35,019 bases of DNA from an uncultured Clostridia bacterium (GTDB lineage: Bacteria > Bacillota > Clostridia > Oscillospirales > Acutalibacteraceae): the NCBI GenBank assembly GCA_945869905.1, contig CAMBQD010000001.1, forward strand, positions 1-35,019, written 5' to 3'. The notes beneath the pieces were generated by a model, which made no database searches, was not told the DNA's origin, and worked only from the letters and a program-made list of their open reading frames with translations. Both the position numbers and the translations under genes were made by a program. The stretch's first letter is position 1, and each line of letters starts with the position of its first letter. This document shows positions 23,662 through 32,485 of this stretch, piece after piece.

Positions 23662-24423
23662 TTATTGCTTTTTCAGGAACTCCTCAGTCAGCTTTTTATA
23701 AGCAAAGCTGGGCTTGGAGTATTTTTCATAGTATAAAACAGGCTCACCAAAGCTTGGAGCCTCTGCAAGCTTTACACTGCGCGGAATAAATGTCTTATAG
23801 GATTTGTTGGGGAAGAACCTGTCCACCTCGTCAATTACCTGCTGATTTAGCTTTAATCTGCTGTCATACATTGTAAATACAATGCCCTCAAGCTCCAAAT
23901 GCTCATTATAGTTCTGTTTTACTGTACGAACAGTGCTTACAAGCTGACTTAAGCCCTCAAGTGCATAATATTCGCACTGCAAGGGGACTATCAAGGTGTC
24001 GGACGCAGTCAAAGCATTAAGGCTAAGCAGACCTAAGCTTGGCGGACAGTCAATAATTATGTAATCGAAATCCAAAACAATCGGTGCCAAAGCCTTTTTT
24101 AACACATTAAATCTGTTTTCATTCTCTGCAAGCTCCAGCTCTGCACCTGCTAAATTCATATTTGCAGGCAATAAAAACAAATTTTTAAATTCCGTTTGCA
24201 CAATTGCATCCTTAACAGGCACACCGTTTATCAGCACATCATATGATGACGCCTCTAAATCTGACTTGTCAATACCCACACCGCTGGTGGAATTGCCCTG
24301 CGGGTCCACATCAACAAGCAGTGTTTTTTTGTCTTTTTGTCCTAAAGCCGCGGCAAAGTTAATACAAGTTGTGGTTTTTCCCACGCCGCCTTTTTGGTTA
24401 AATATAGATACGGTTTTACCCAT
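23662..24423 (-). CDS. parA: Chromosome-partitioning ATPase ParA (Soj)
   Basis: 253 aa from ATG 24423, chosen for its GGAGG site 7 nt upstream; longer frames are not needed. MinD/ParA-type deviant Walker A KGGVGKTTT at residues ~10-18, Walker A' region VDVDPQGNSTSG, and switch II IIIDCPPSLG (~120-129). It binds nucleoid DNA in its ATP form and is released by ParB. The N-terminus lacks the regulatory HTH of plasmid ParA types, as in Soj. Its promoter abuts parS site 1, so ParB spreading may autoregulate the operon. Confidence 0.95.
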   Translation of the reverse strand: MGKTVSIFNQKGGVGKTTTCINFAAALGQKDKKTLLVDVDPQGNSTSGVGIDKSDLEASSYDVLINGVPVKDAIVQTEFKNLFLLPANMNLAGAELELAENENRFNVLKKALAPIVLDFDYIIIDCPPSLGLLSLNALTASDTLIVPLQCEYYALEGLSQLVSTVRTVKQNYNEHLELEGIVFTMYDSRLKLNQQVIDEVDRFFPNKSYKTFIPRSVKLAEAPSFGEPVLYYEKYSKPSFAYKKLTEEFLKKQ

Positions 24424-24444
24424 AATAGCACCTCCGTGATATAC

Positions 24445-24473
24445 ATTATACAATATTCATTTAACAGGGGCAA
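24445..24473 (-). promoter_or_regulatory. parA promoter
   Basis: Minus strand: TTGCCC (24473-24468), 17-bp spacer, TATAAT (24450-24445). parS site 1 begins 2 bp upstream of its -35. Confidence 0.65.
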
Positions 24474-24475
24474 GT

Positions 24476-24491
24476 AGTTTCACGTGAAACA
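24476..24491. other. parS site 1
   Basis: agtttcacgtgaaaca matches the parS consensus TGTTTCACGTGAAACA at 15 of 16 bases. Confidence 0.93.
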
Positions 24492-24546
24492 ATGAGAAAA
24501 TTTTTGGCAGATTGTGTTCTTAAAAGCAATATGCACAATATGTTGG

Positions 24547-24562
24547 TGTTTCACGTGAAACT
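24547..24562. other. parS site 2
   Basis: tgtttcacgtgaaact matches parS at 15 of 16 bases; centre 71 bp from site 1. The two lie between noc and parA. Confidence 0.93.
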
Positions 24563-24587
24563 TTTATATTTTTGCTTCATAAAGCAG

Positions 24588-24613
24588 AAAAAACGAGCTT
24601 TCGCTCGTTTTTT
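24588..24613. terminator. Terminator after noc
   Basis: Stem aaaaaacgagc / gctcgtttttt with loop tttc; T tract in either direction. A smaller hairpin, taaaacgg / ccgtttta, overlaps the noc stop at 24641-24660. Together they separate noc transcription from parA. Confidence 0.8.
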
Positions 24614-24657
24614 CCACGTGATGAAAAGAGGAGAATATGTTAAAACGGTTTCCCGTT

Positions 24658-25479
24658 TTAAGCGGAATTGGTACACATTTCTGTGTCTTTTATAGGTTTA
24701 CCTTGATTGTCCTTAGGTATTCTTACTCTAAACTCTATATAATCGTCTGTTTCTGTTTTGTCTGACTCGGCGTCAATGCCTGCGTCCTTCATTGTTTGTA
24801 TTGCCTTGTTAAACGTGTTTACAAATATTCTTACATCCTTAAATATACGCACCACATTGCGCTTAGGCTTTGCCTTTTTTTCTGTGATACTGTCAATGTA
24901 TGCCTCTGTTTGCTCAACATTAAGGTGCCTATCCTTAATTATCTTAAGGGTTGTCCACATATCCTTTTCCTTGCTAAGCCTTAAGAGCGCTCTTGCGTGC
25001 CTCTCCGTTAAGCCTTCTTTTTCTATGAAATATCTAACATCAACAGGCAGCTTTAATAATCTTAGCTTATTTGAAAGGGCGGACTGACTTTTACCCAGCT
25101 TTTTTCCTATTTCCTCCTGAGTCATACCAAAGTGGTTAATAAGCTGGCTTATTGCCTGAGCCTCCTCAAAAAAATCCAAGTCACTGCGCTGGATGTTTTC
25201 CAAAATAGAAAAAACTGCGCTGGATTCATAATCACAGTCTATTATCACACAGGGCACTGTTTGGCAATTGGCCAGAATGGACGCTCTCAAACGCCTTTCA
25301 CCTGCCACCACCTCGTAATAATCGCTGTTATTAATTTGCCTGCATAAAAGAGGCTGTAAAACCCCGTTTTCCTTAATGGACTCAGACAGAGAAAGCATTT
25401 CCTCACTTTTAAACTGCTTTCTGGGTTGATATGGGTTTGGCAATAATTTTTCTGTAGGAATCTGAATTATCTTGTCCAC
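24658..25479 (-). CDS. noc: ParB-family paralogue, probable nucleoid-occlusion protein Noc
   Basis: 273 aa, GTG start with AAGGAG 9 nt upstream. ParB-fold blocks: NPYQPRKQF (residues 15-23), GERRLRA (60-66), ENIQRSD (94-100), and HTH MTQEEIGKKLGKSQSALSNKLRLL (119-142). At the two recognition positions where its ParB neighbour has Arg and Ser, this protein has Gln132 and Lys138, the pattern I recall for Noc proteins that read the distinct NBS site. Location between rsmG and parA is the normal noc site. Unlike Bacillus Noc there is no N-terminal amphipathic membrane-targeting helix before the PRPRK-type core; the protein starts at once with MDKIIQIPTEKLLPN. Noc assignment is likely, not certain. 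Confidence 0.8.
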   Translation of the reverse strand: MDKIIQIPTEKLLPNPYQPRKQFKSEEMLSLSESIKENGVLQPLLCRQINNSDYYEVVAGERRLRASILANCQTVPCVIIDCDYESSAVFSILENIQRSDLDFFEEAQAISQLINHFGMTQEEIGKKLGKSQSALSNKLRLLKLPVDVRYFIEKEGLTERHARALLRLSKEKDMWTTLKIIKDRHLNVEQTEAYIDSITEKKAKPKRNVVRIFKDVRIFVNTFNKAIQTMKDAGIDAESDKTETDDYIEFRVRIPKDNQGKPIKDTEMCTNSA

Positions 25480-25524
25480 TCACCTCAGCTCCTTGTCTAA
25501 ACTATACCACAAAGTTTGTATGAA

Positions 25525-25557
25525 ATAAAGACTTTCTCATAGTGAGAAAGTCTTTAT
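25525..25557. terminator. Terminator after rsmG
   Basis: Perfect 15-bp stem ataaagactttctca / tgagaaagtctttat with loop tag; T-rich flank on the minus strand, ending the mnmE/mnmG/rsmG transcript before noc. Confidence 0.85.
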
Positions 25558-25578
25558 CTTCGACATATATTTATTTGA

Positions 25579-26289
25579 TTAGAGTGGGCGGGTATCAATT
25601 TTTTTTGACTTTCGCGGATATTTTGTCGGAGTCTGCGAAATCTTTTTTATAATAATCAATGTTCTTTTGTCACCGTTTGGCAAGGTGTATTCCTCAAACT
25701 GCTCAAGGGCTCCGCCTAAGGTCTTAATTGCCGTTCTTGCCTGATGTAATTCCTCATTTCCTGTTGAGCCTTTCAGTGAAACAAAGAAGCCTCCCACCTT
25801 AACCAACGGCAGGCAATATTCGCACAGGACATTAAGCGGTGCAACCGCTCTTGCAGTAGCAAAATCATATGATTCACGGTGCTCTGCGTCCCTGCCGATT
25901 TCTTCGGCACGGATATGAGTTGCCTGACCGATTAATCCTGTGTTACGCAAAACATCCTTAATAAATCCAAGCTTTTTTCCAATGCTGTCAACAAAGTTAA
26001 CCTCAAGCTCGGGATTTGCTATCAGCAGGGGAAGTCCAGGAAAACCTCCTCCCGTTCCCACATCGATAAGCTTTTTCCCTTTTTCCATATGTATAAACCT
26101 TAAAGGATAAAGGCTGTCTATAAAATGCTTTATAACAATATCGTCAGGCTCGGTTATTGCAGTTAAGTTAACGTGTTCGTTCCACCTGACAAGCCGTTCC
26201 GCGTAAACATCAAACCTGTCAATCGCATAGTAGTTAAGATGCACTCCCAGCTTTTGTGCCTCTTCTTTTAATAATTCGTCATTAATCAT
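25579..26289 (-). CDS. rsmG: 16S rRNA (guanine-N7) methyltransferase
   Basis: 236 aa. Methylates G527 (E. coli numbering) of 16S rRNA. Rossmann SAM site KLIDVGTGGGFPGLPLLIA (residues ~71-89), with FVDSIGKKLGFI and the TARAVAPLNVLCEYCLPLV block. Overlaps the mnmG stop by 4 nt (ATGA). A basic tail of about 20 residues (TPTKYPRKSKKIDTRP) extends past the usual end. Confidence 0.95.
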   Translation of the reverse strand: MINDELLKEEAQKLGVHLNYYAIDRFDVYAERLVRWNEHVNLTAITEPDDIVIKHFIDSLYPLRFIHMEKGKKLIDVGTGGGFPGLPLLIANPELEVNFVDSIGKKLGFIKDVLRNTGLIGQATHIRAEEIGRDAEHRESYDFATARAVAPLNVLCEYCLPLVKVGGFFVSLKGSTGNEELHQARTAIKTLGGALEQFEEYTLPNGDKRTLIIIKKISQTPTKYPRKSKKIDTRPL

Positions 26290-28151
26290 AATGTCTCCAA
26301 TATTATGTTAAGCGCCGCTATGTCAGCAGGGTTAACGCCGCTTATTCTGCTTGCCTGACCCAAATTTTCAGGACGTATTTTTGATAGCTTTTCAATTGCC
26401 TCAAGTCTTAATCCCTTAAGTGAGCCGTAATCAATGTCCTTTGGTATCCTTTTACACTCAATTCGGCGCATTTCCTTAATTTGCTGTTCCTGCCGTGCAA
26501 TATATCCCTCATATTTAACTGCAATCTCCACCTGCTCAAAAATCTCCTTGGGCAAATCCGGTCGGTCATCGTCAACAGGAGTAAGTGCCTTATATGTAAC
26601 CTGAGGACGTTTAATAAGCTCAATCATTTTACAACCGCGTTCAAGGGGAGATGTGTTGCAGTCAATAAGGATTTTTTGCAGAGAGTCCGTCAAAGGAATG
26701 GATTTCTCCGTAATTCGCTTAAGCTCTTCCTTAACTTTTTCCTGCTTTAATAAAAATTTATCATATCTTTGCTGAGAAATCAATCCTATTTTGTAGCCTG
26801 TGGGTGTTAATCTCACATCAGCATTGTCCTGCCTGAGCACCAAACGGTACTCACTGCGGCTGGTCATCATACGATATGGGTCGGTACAGCCCTTGGTAAC
26901 AAGGTCGTCAATAAGAGTACCGATATATGAGCCTCCGCGGTCAAGAATCATAGGCTCCTCACCCTTTATTTTAAGAGCGGCATTAATTCCTGCCACAAGT
27001 CCCTGTGCCGCCGCCTCCTCATATCCGCTGGAGCCGTTAAACTGACCTGCGCCGTATAATCCCTCAAAATCGTAAAACTCCAGGGTTGCCTTCAGTGCAG
27101 TTGGGTCAACACAGTCATACTCTATTGCATATGCGGTACGCATAACCATTGCATTTTCAAGTCCCGGTATTGTATGTATAAATTTAATCTGAACATCCTC
27201 CGGAAGAGAGGAGGACAGACCCTGTAAATACATTTCCTCAGTATTAAGTCCGCAGGGCTCAATAAAAAGCTGGTGGCGCTTTTTGTCTGCAAAACGAACT
27301 ATTTTATCCTCAAAGCTGGGACAATATCTTGGCCCCTTGCCCTCGATTTTTCCCGAATACATAGGGCTTCTGTGAAGATTATCAAGTATAACCTGCTTTG
27401 TTTTTTCGTTGGTATAGGTAATGTGACAGCTAACCTTGTTTTCAGGGGGAGTATCAGTGTCAAAGCTAAAGGGTACCGTTTCCTCGTCACCCTCCTGCAC
27501 CTCAAGGTTGGTAAAATCAATGGATTTTCTGTTTACTCTGGCAGGCGTGCCTGTCTTAAATCTACGCAAGGGAATATTCATTTTTTTCAGCGCTGCCGCC
27601 AAATCAACGGCAGGGAACATTCCGTCAGGTCCGCTTTCATAGGAAACATCACCGATATAAACACGTCCGCCTAAAAATGTGCCCGTTGCAATAATCACTG
27701 CCTTTGCGGTGAACAGTGCCTCCAGCTTTGTTTCAACCTGCCACAAGCCGTTATCAAGCTTAACCAAATCAACAATTTCACCCTGACGAATGTCAAGATT
27801 TTCCTGCATCTCCAGTGTGTGCTTCATTCCTGCCGAGTATTCACGCCTGTCAATCTGGGCACGAAGGGAATGAACGGCAGGGCCCTTGCCTAAGTTAAGC
27901 ATACGGGACTGGAGAGAATACCTGTCCGCCGCCTTGCCCATTTCACCGCCAAGTGCGTCAATCTCCCTAACCAGATGTCCCTTAGAGGTTCCGCCGATTG
28001 ACGGATTACAGGGCATATTGCCAACCCAGTCAAGATTTATTGTAAATACCGCCGTTTTACAGCCAAGACGTGCCGCCGCCAAGCAAGCCTCAATCCCTGC
28101 ATGGCCGGCACCGATAACTATTACATCATATTCCTGTGAAAAATATTTCAT
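26286..28151 (-). CDS. mnmG: tRNA uridine-5-carboxymethylaminomethyl modification enzyme, FAD subunit
   Basis: 621 aa, full length. Works with MnmE to install cmnm at U34 of several tRNAs. N-terminal FAD site VIGAGHAGIEACLAAARLG (residues ~11-29), the PCNPSIGGTSKGHLVREIDALGG signature, and near 390-420 DLVTKGCTDPYRMMTSRSEYR. C-terminal helical domain binds MnmE and tRNA. SD AGAGAG. It lies between mnmE (93-nt gap) and rsmG, the standard order. Confidence 0.96.
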   Translation of the reverse strand: MKYFSQEYDVIVIGAGHAGIEACLAAARLGCKTAVFTINLDWVGNMPCNPSIGGTSKGHLVREIDALGGEMGKAADRYSLQSRMLNLGKGPAVHSLRAQIDRREYSAGMKHTLEMQENLDIRQGEIVDLVKLDNGLWQVETKLEALFTAKAVIIATGTFLGGRVYIGDVSYESGPDGMFPAVDLAAALKKMNIPLRRFKTGTPARVNRKSIDFTNLEVQEGDEETVPFSFDTDTPPENKVSCHITYTNEKTKQVILDNLHRSPMYSGKIEGKGPRYCPSFEDKIVRFADKKRHQLFIEPCGLNTEEMYLQGLSSSLPEDVQIKFIHTIPGLENAMVMRTAYAIEYDCVDPTALKATLEFYDFEGLYGAGQFNGSSGYEEAAAQGLVAGINAALKIKGEEPMILDRGGSYIGTLIDDLVTKGCTDPYRMMTSRSEYRLVLRQDNADVRLTPTGYKIGLISQQRYDKFLLKQEKVKEELKRITEKSIPLTDSLQKILIDCNTSPLERGCKMIELIKRPQVTYKALTPVDDDRPDLPKEIFEQVEIAVKYEGYIARQEQQIKEMRRIECKRIPKDIDYGSLKGLRLEAIEKLSKIRPENLGQASRISGVNPADIAALNIILETL

Positions 28152-28244
28152 TCTAACTCTCTGTCCTTAGTTAACGTAAATAATGAACCATTGTTTATAG
28201 TGGCACATATTGCCCTTACTTATTGTTAAAATACTCGTTAATCC

Positions 28245-29609
28245 TTACTTGCCTACACAAAATCTGCTGAAAATATTGTTTACTACTTCCTCTGTTGCTT
28301 TTTTTCCGGTCAGTGAAAGCAGCTCGTCAATTGCACTGTCAATCATAACATTGATTGCGTCATAGGTAATGCCCGTTTCGGCTCCGTCAAGTGCCTTGCA
28401 TATATGCTCATAAGCATTTGAAACGCACAGCTTTTGGCGCTTGTTTGCAAGTATGGGCTGAGAAGAATCAAAATTCTCCACTCCCAGTAATTCCTTAACC
28501 GCCTGTTCAAGCTCCCTTGCGCCTTCGTTATTTTTTGCGCTGATAAACACCGCTTTTTCAAATTCCTTATTTATTATATCCAAATCAATTTTGCTGTCCA
28601 AATCTGTTTTGTTGATAACGGCAACACATGGCTTGCCCTTGCAGGCGTCAATAATCATCCTGTCGTCATCATTAAGCCGGCAGGAGCTGTCAAACACTGC
28701 CAAAATCAGCGACGCACTGTTGATTTTTTCAAGGGCTTTTTTTATGCCGATGGACTCCACAACATCTTCGCTTTCTCTTATTCCGGCAGTGTCGGAAAGA
28801 TGTAAAACCATATTTCCAAGCCTTACGGAATTTTCCACAATATCACGTGTTGTTCCCTCAATATGAGTAACAATGCTCTTTTCCGTGCCTGAAAGCATAT
28901 TCATTAATGTGGACTTGCCTGCATTCGGTCTGCCCACAATTGCGGTGTCAACACCCTGAGTCATAACAATTCCGTTTTCATAATTTTTCAGTAAATTGTT
29001 AAGAGACTGCTTTGCGTTTAACAGAATTTCCTTCAGCCTGTCCTCCTGCAAATCCTCAATTTCCTCATCAGGATAATCAACCCACGCCGCCATAGAGGCA
29101 CTGCAATTAATCAGCTCCTCCATAACCGATGAAATTTTATTGCTCAAAGAACCCTGCAGTAAATTGAAGGACGCCCTTGCCGCCTCCTGACCCTGAGCAG
29201 AAATCAGCGCCGCAACACCCTCTGCCTGAGTCAAATCAATTTTTCCGTTTAAAAACGCACGCTTTGTAAACTCGCCTGCCTGTGCAGGCACTGCACCTGC
29301 GGCAAACACTGCCTCCAAGGTTTTTTCAACAATAAAAATTCCGCCGTGGACGGAAAGCTCCACAACATCCTCACCGGTATAGCTTTTGGGATTTCTGAAC
29401 ACAAGGGCAACTGCATTGTCAAAGCTTTCGCCGTGGCAGTAAACATTGCCGTACTTGGCGGTATATCCCTTAAGCTGAGTCAGAGGCGTTCCGTCCATTG
29501 CTTTAAAAACCCTTTGTGCAATTTCAATTGCGTTGTCGCCGCTGATACGTATAACACCGATACCCGAAACACTGTTTCCCGTGGCAACTGCCGCAATGGT
29601 TTTTGACAT
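28245..29609 (-). CDS. mnmE: tRNA modification GTPase
   Basis: 454 aa. The N-terminal folate-binding domain runs to ~residue 118, then a helical domain with the inserted G domain (~215-375): GRPNAGKST, DTAGIRES, and NKTD. It ends with FSRFCVGK, the invariant C-terminal CxGK motif carrying the key cysteine. SD GGAGGTG. Partner of MnmG. A hairpin separates it from jag. Confidence 0.96.
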   Translation of the reverse strand: MSKTIAAVATGNSVSGIGVIRISGDNAIEIAQRVFKAMDGTPLTQLKGYTAKYGNVYCHGESFDNAVALVFRNPKSYTGEDVVELSVHGGIFIVEKTLEAVFAAGAVPAQAGEFTKRAFLNGKIDLTQAEGVAALISAQGQEAARASFNLLQGSLSNKISSVMEELINCSASMAAWVDYPDEEIEDLQEDRLKEILLNAKQSLNNLLKNYENGIVMTQGVDTAIVGRPNAGKSTLMNMLSGTEKSIVTHIEGTTRDIVENSVRLGNMVLHLSDTAGIRESEDVVESIGIKKALEKINSASLILAVFDSSCRLNDDDRMIIDACKGKPCVAVINKTDLDSKIDLDIINKEFEKAVFISAKNNEGARELEQAVKELLGVENFDSSQPILANKRQKLCVSNAYEHICKALDGAETGITYDAINVMIDSAIDELLSLTGKKATEEVVNNIFSRFCVGK

Positions 29610-29642
29610 AACGATACACCTCCGAATATAAATATAAACACA

Positions 29643-29670
29643 AAATGGTGGACATACAAGTCCACCATTT
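29643..29670 (-). terminator. Hairpin between jag and mnmE
   Basis: Stem aaatggtggac / gtccaccattt with a 6-nt loop and a T-rich flank on the minus strand. It should end or weaken the rpmH-to-jag transcript before mnmE. Confidence 0.7.
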
Positions 29671-29698
29671 CCTCCGTTTTAATAATAAAACAATTTTA

Positions 29699-30619
29699 TT
29701 AATCTTTGTTAACCTCTATTTTTCCGAATTTCGGAATATCTGCGCGGTCAACCTTCTTTTCACGGTTAGGGTCAGGCTTGGCAGGTGAATAGCTGCTGCG
29801 ACCGTTTCCTCTCCTGCCGCCGCGGTTACCTGAGTATTTTACTCCGCCCTCCGGCTCGATAAGCACCTTTCTGTCCATACCGTTACCTACAGAACGTGAT
29901 GTTGCACCCTCAACCTCCTGAACTGCCGTATGAATTATTCTTCTCTCATAAGGGTTCATTGGCTCAAAGCTGTATCTTCTGCCTGTTCTTACAACATAGT
30001 TAGCATTCTTAATTGCAAGAGCCTTAAGGGTTTCCTCTCTCCTTGCTCTGTAGTCGCCGACGTTTAATGTAACACGTACATATTTGTCGGTAGCTTTTTT
30101 AATAGCAAGGCTTGTAAGATATTGAAGAGCGTCCAGAGTTTCACCTCTGCGTCCGATGATAATGCCGTAGTCATCACAGTCTACGTCAACCTCAACTACT
30201 CCGTCAACAATCTTTGCCGTAATTTTTGCGTCCTCAACCTTAAAACCGTCAATCATTGTTTTAAGATATTCGCAAACATAATCTAAATCGATATCACCAT
30301 CGCTGATTGTGTCATGCTCCTCCTTAATTTCCTTTTTTGGCTGAGCATCCTTTTTCTGAATTTCCGGCTTTTTTTCAGCAGGCTTTTTTGCAGGTGCAGG
30401 CTTGCTCTTTTTTGGCTTAGGCTTTTTCTCCCTTTTGCCGTCGTCATAGCTTGCCTTAACCTGTGCATCACAGCCGCCGAATAAGCCGAGAATTTTTTTC
30501 TTAGGCATTGCAACAATTTCAATCTTAACATCTGCTGTCATCGGTGCGTTAAGACCTGTTTTTGCCGCAAGGGTTGCCTCCTCGATAGTTTTACCGGTGC
30601 CGATAAATTCCTTTATCAT
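29699..30619 (-). CDS. jag: Jag/KhpB RNA-binding protein
   Basis: 306 aa. Jag N-domain (residues ~1-50, EFIGTGKTIEEATLAA and KKILGLFGG), a long Lys/Pro/Glu-rich linker (~55-105), a KH domain with GIIIGRRGETLDALQYL (~153-170), and an R3H domain with RRYSFEPMNPYERRIIHTAVQ (~215-235). The Arg/Gly-rich C-terminal tail (GNRGGRRGNGRSS) goes beyond most Jag proteins and may add RNA contacts. Partner of KhpA in RNA binding and envelope growth; placed after yidC as usual. SD CGGAGG. Confidence 0.93.
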   Translation of the reverse strand: MIKEFIGTGKTIEEATLAAKTGLNAPMTADVKIEIVAMPKKKILGLFGGCDAQVKASYDDGKREKKPKPKKSKPAPAKKPAEKKPEIQKKDAQPKKEIKEEHDTISDGDIDLDYVCEYLKTMIDGFKVEDAKITAKIVDGVVEVDVDCDDYGIIIGRRGETLDALQYLTSLAIKKATDKYVRVTLNVGDYRARREETLKALAIKNANYVVRTGRRYSFEPMNPYERRIIHTAVQEVEGATSRSVGNGMDRKVLIEPEGGVKYSGNRGGRRGNGRSSYSPAKPDPNREKKVDRADIPKFGKIEVNKD

Positions 30620-30634
30620 ATAATCCTCCGATAA

Positions 30635-31642
30635 TTACTTAATTTTCTTAACATTTTCCTCACGGGAACGGCGCTCAATAGTGTTTTCAACCATAAGCCT
30701 TGCCTGTGTTTTCCTTGGGGGATATTGTTTGAAAATGAAAATTTGCTGCAATATTGCAACAAGATTTGAAATAATCCAATAAAAACCTACTGCCGCAGTA
30801 ACCTTAAATGAGATGTAAAATGAGAAAAACGGCATCAATAACATCATCATCATCATTGAAGCCATCTGCTGTCCTGCAGCCGGATTGTTTTTCTTCTGAA
30901 TTATTGTGGAAACAATGCTTGAACCAAGTGATGTCAAAAGACAAAGAATAGGAATTATAACAATAATTCCGTCCTTCCAATGAGGCACAGCAGTCATATC
31001 AAGTCCAAACAAATTCATACCCTGACGGTATACGGATATAGCCTCGCACTTTTCTGCGGTGAACATATCCGGAAAGTTGGTCATCAGCGCGTCCCTATAT
31101 GCGTCAAAGTTTTCCAAAATATTAAGCTGGAAATAGGTTATCTTCGCGTCTGGATTACCGGTAATTTGCTGATAAATAGGCAAAATTACGTCATAAATTG
31201 CCTGTGAGCTATCGTTAAAGCCGTGAATACCGAGAACATACGGCAACGGATAATAGATAATACCGATAATACCCATAAGAAATACCATTTGGAAAAGCAT
31301 AGGTCCGCATCCCATATTCATAGGATTGTGACCCTCCCTTGCATAAAGGTCCTGCATTTCCTCATTAAGCTTATTTCTGTCCTTTGGGTCAGGATATTTT
31401 TTCTGTAATTTTTGAATTTTTGGCTGAAGTCTTGTGGTCTTTGCCATTGTCTTTTGCTGTTTGACATTCAGCGGTAAAAGTAAAAGGCGTGTAACAACAG
31501 TGAAAATTACTATTGCTAAAAAATATTGGTTGCCCAATACTTCCATAAGAAGACTCATACATTTACCGAATAGCCAATAGAGAGGCTTAAACACTGCAAT
31601 ACCGTTAGAAACGGCGCTTGTAACAAGTAATAAACTATTCAT
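30635..31642 (-). CDS. yidC: Membrane protein insertase YidC/Oxa1
   Basis: 335 aa with about five membrane helices. Gram-positive form without the large periplasmic domain. Conserved blocks are YFLAIVIFTVVTRLLLLPLNVKQ (with the hydrophilic-groove Arg), LQPKIQKLQKKYPDPKDRNKLNEEM, GCGPMLFQM, and a C-terminal MMMMMLLMPFFSFYISFKV. No SpoIIIJ-type lipobox is clear. A loop of ~60 residues (PDAKITYFQLNILENFDAYRD...) between helices 2 and 3 is longer than average. ATGA overlap with yidD. Confidence 0.94.
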   Translation of the reverse strand: MNSLLLVTSAVSNGIAVFKPLYWLFGKCMSLLMEVLGNQYFLAIVIFTVVTRLLLLPLNVKQQKTMAKTTRLQPKIQKLQKKYPDPKDRNKLNEEMQDLYAREGHNPMNMGCGPMLFQMVFLMGIIGIIYYPLPYVLGIHGFNDSSQAIYDVILPIYQQITGNPDAKITYFQLNILENFDAYRDALMTNFPDMFTAEKCEAISVYRQGMNLFGLDMTAVPHWKDGIIVIIPILCLLTSLGSSIVSTIIQKKNNPAAGQQMASMMMMMLLMPFFSFYISFKVTAAVGFYWIISNLVAILQQIFIFKQYPPRKTQARLMVENTIERRSREENVKKIK

Positions 31643-31890
31643 TGGTTATCCTCTTTATTTTTCCTTGGGGGCACAGGGTCCCAGCCACCCTTACAAAACG
31701 GATTACACCTTATTATCCGCCATATCGCCAGCATACTGCCCTTGAAAATTCCGTGAATTTCAATTGCCTCTATTGCGTACTGCGAGCAGGTGGGTGTATA
31801 GCGGCAGCTGCCGTGAGAAAATCTCGGACTGATTGTCATCTGATATGTCCTGATTAAAAATATTATTGCTTTTTTTATTAGCTTTTTCAA
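31639..31890 (-). CDS. yidD: Membrane protein insertion efficiency factor
   Basis: 83 aa, TTG start overlapping the rnpA stop (TTGA), SD GGGAG 7 nt upstream. Family motifs: TYQMTISPRF, CRYTPTCSQYA and RCNPFCKGGWDPVP. Works with YidC. Slightly longer at the C-terminus (PPRKNKEDNQ). Confidence 0.95.
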   Translation of the reverse strand: MKKLIKKAIIFLIRTYQMTISPRFSHGSCRYTPTCSQYAIEAIEIHGIFKGSMLAIWRIIRCNPFCKGGWDPVPPRKNKEDNQ

Positions 31891-32219
31891 TTCAGCACTC
31901 CCAGCTTAACAAGTTGCTCCTCCATCTGCCTTTGAACCTCCTGCATTTTAACCTCTGCAGTTCTTGTCCTGGCAACAAAAACAATATCGTAGCTGCCGTT
32001 AAGCCTGCCTTCATATTGGCTGAAAGCGGCGCGAATAAGCCTTCTGGCTCTGTTGCGTTTAACGGCATTGCCGATTTTTTTTCCACTGGTTATTCCCACT
32101 CTGGTTTCACCCAGGCGGTTTTTCATTGCATAGGTTACAAGGCAGGACGCGGCGTCGCTTTTGCCTCTGTAATACAGGCGGCGAAAATCCTTGTTTTCCT
32201 TCAGGGTTTTGCTTTTCAC
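31887..32219 (-). CDS. rnpA: Ribonuclease P protein component
   Basis: 110 aa, GTG start. Binds the RNase P RNA and pre-tRNA leader. Family signature KIGNAVKRNRARRLIRAAF (about residues 47-65), preceded by ENKDFRRLYYRGK. SD GGGAGTG. It follows rpmH by 21 nt, as usual. Confidence 0.96.
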   Translation of the reverse strand: MKSKTLKENKDFRRLYYRGKSDAASCLVTYAMKNRLGETRVGITSGKKIGNAVKRNRARRLIRAAFSQYEGRLNGSYDIVFVARTRTAEVKMQEVQRQMEEQLVKLGVLN

Positions 32220-32240
32220 CTAATCACTCCCAATCGGTAA

Positions 32241-32375
32241 TTAGTAAGAAAGCTTCTTTCTGCCCTTTGCACGACGGCGGGCAAGTACCTTTCTACCATT
32301 TTTTGTTGACATTCTCTTTCTGAAACCGTGTTCCATCTTTGCATGTCTTTTCTTAGGCTGGAAAGTTCTTTTCAT
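32241..32375 (-). CDS. rpmH: 50S ribosomal protein L34
   Basis: 44 aa: MKRTFQPKKRHAKMEHGF, then RKRMSTKNGRKVLARRRAKG, ending RKKLSY. The complete L34 pattern, very basic. SD GGAGTG 10 nt upstream. First gene of the minus-strand cluster, with a promoter at 32486-32515. Confidence 0.98.
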   Translation of the reverse strand: MKRTFQPKKRHAKMEHGFRKRMSTKNGRKVLARRRAKGRKKLSY

Positions 32376-32485
32376 TTTTTTCACTCCATTCAAAAGACTA
32401 AACTCGTCTTAATCTTTTATAAACTCTGCACGGGTATAGTGCAGGCAATTGTCGATAGGGATACAACTCCACATTATCGTTTGAT

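Noticed and set aside
24614..24624. Third possible parS (ccacgtgatga)
   Set aside because: Only the CACGTG core is present; the flanking arms do not match.
29480..29668. Minus-strand frame of 62 codons behind GGAGGAA
   Set aside because: SD abuts the ATG, the frame runs through the terminator hairpin and then overlaps mnmE out of frame.
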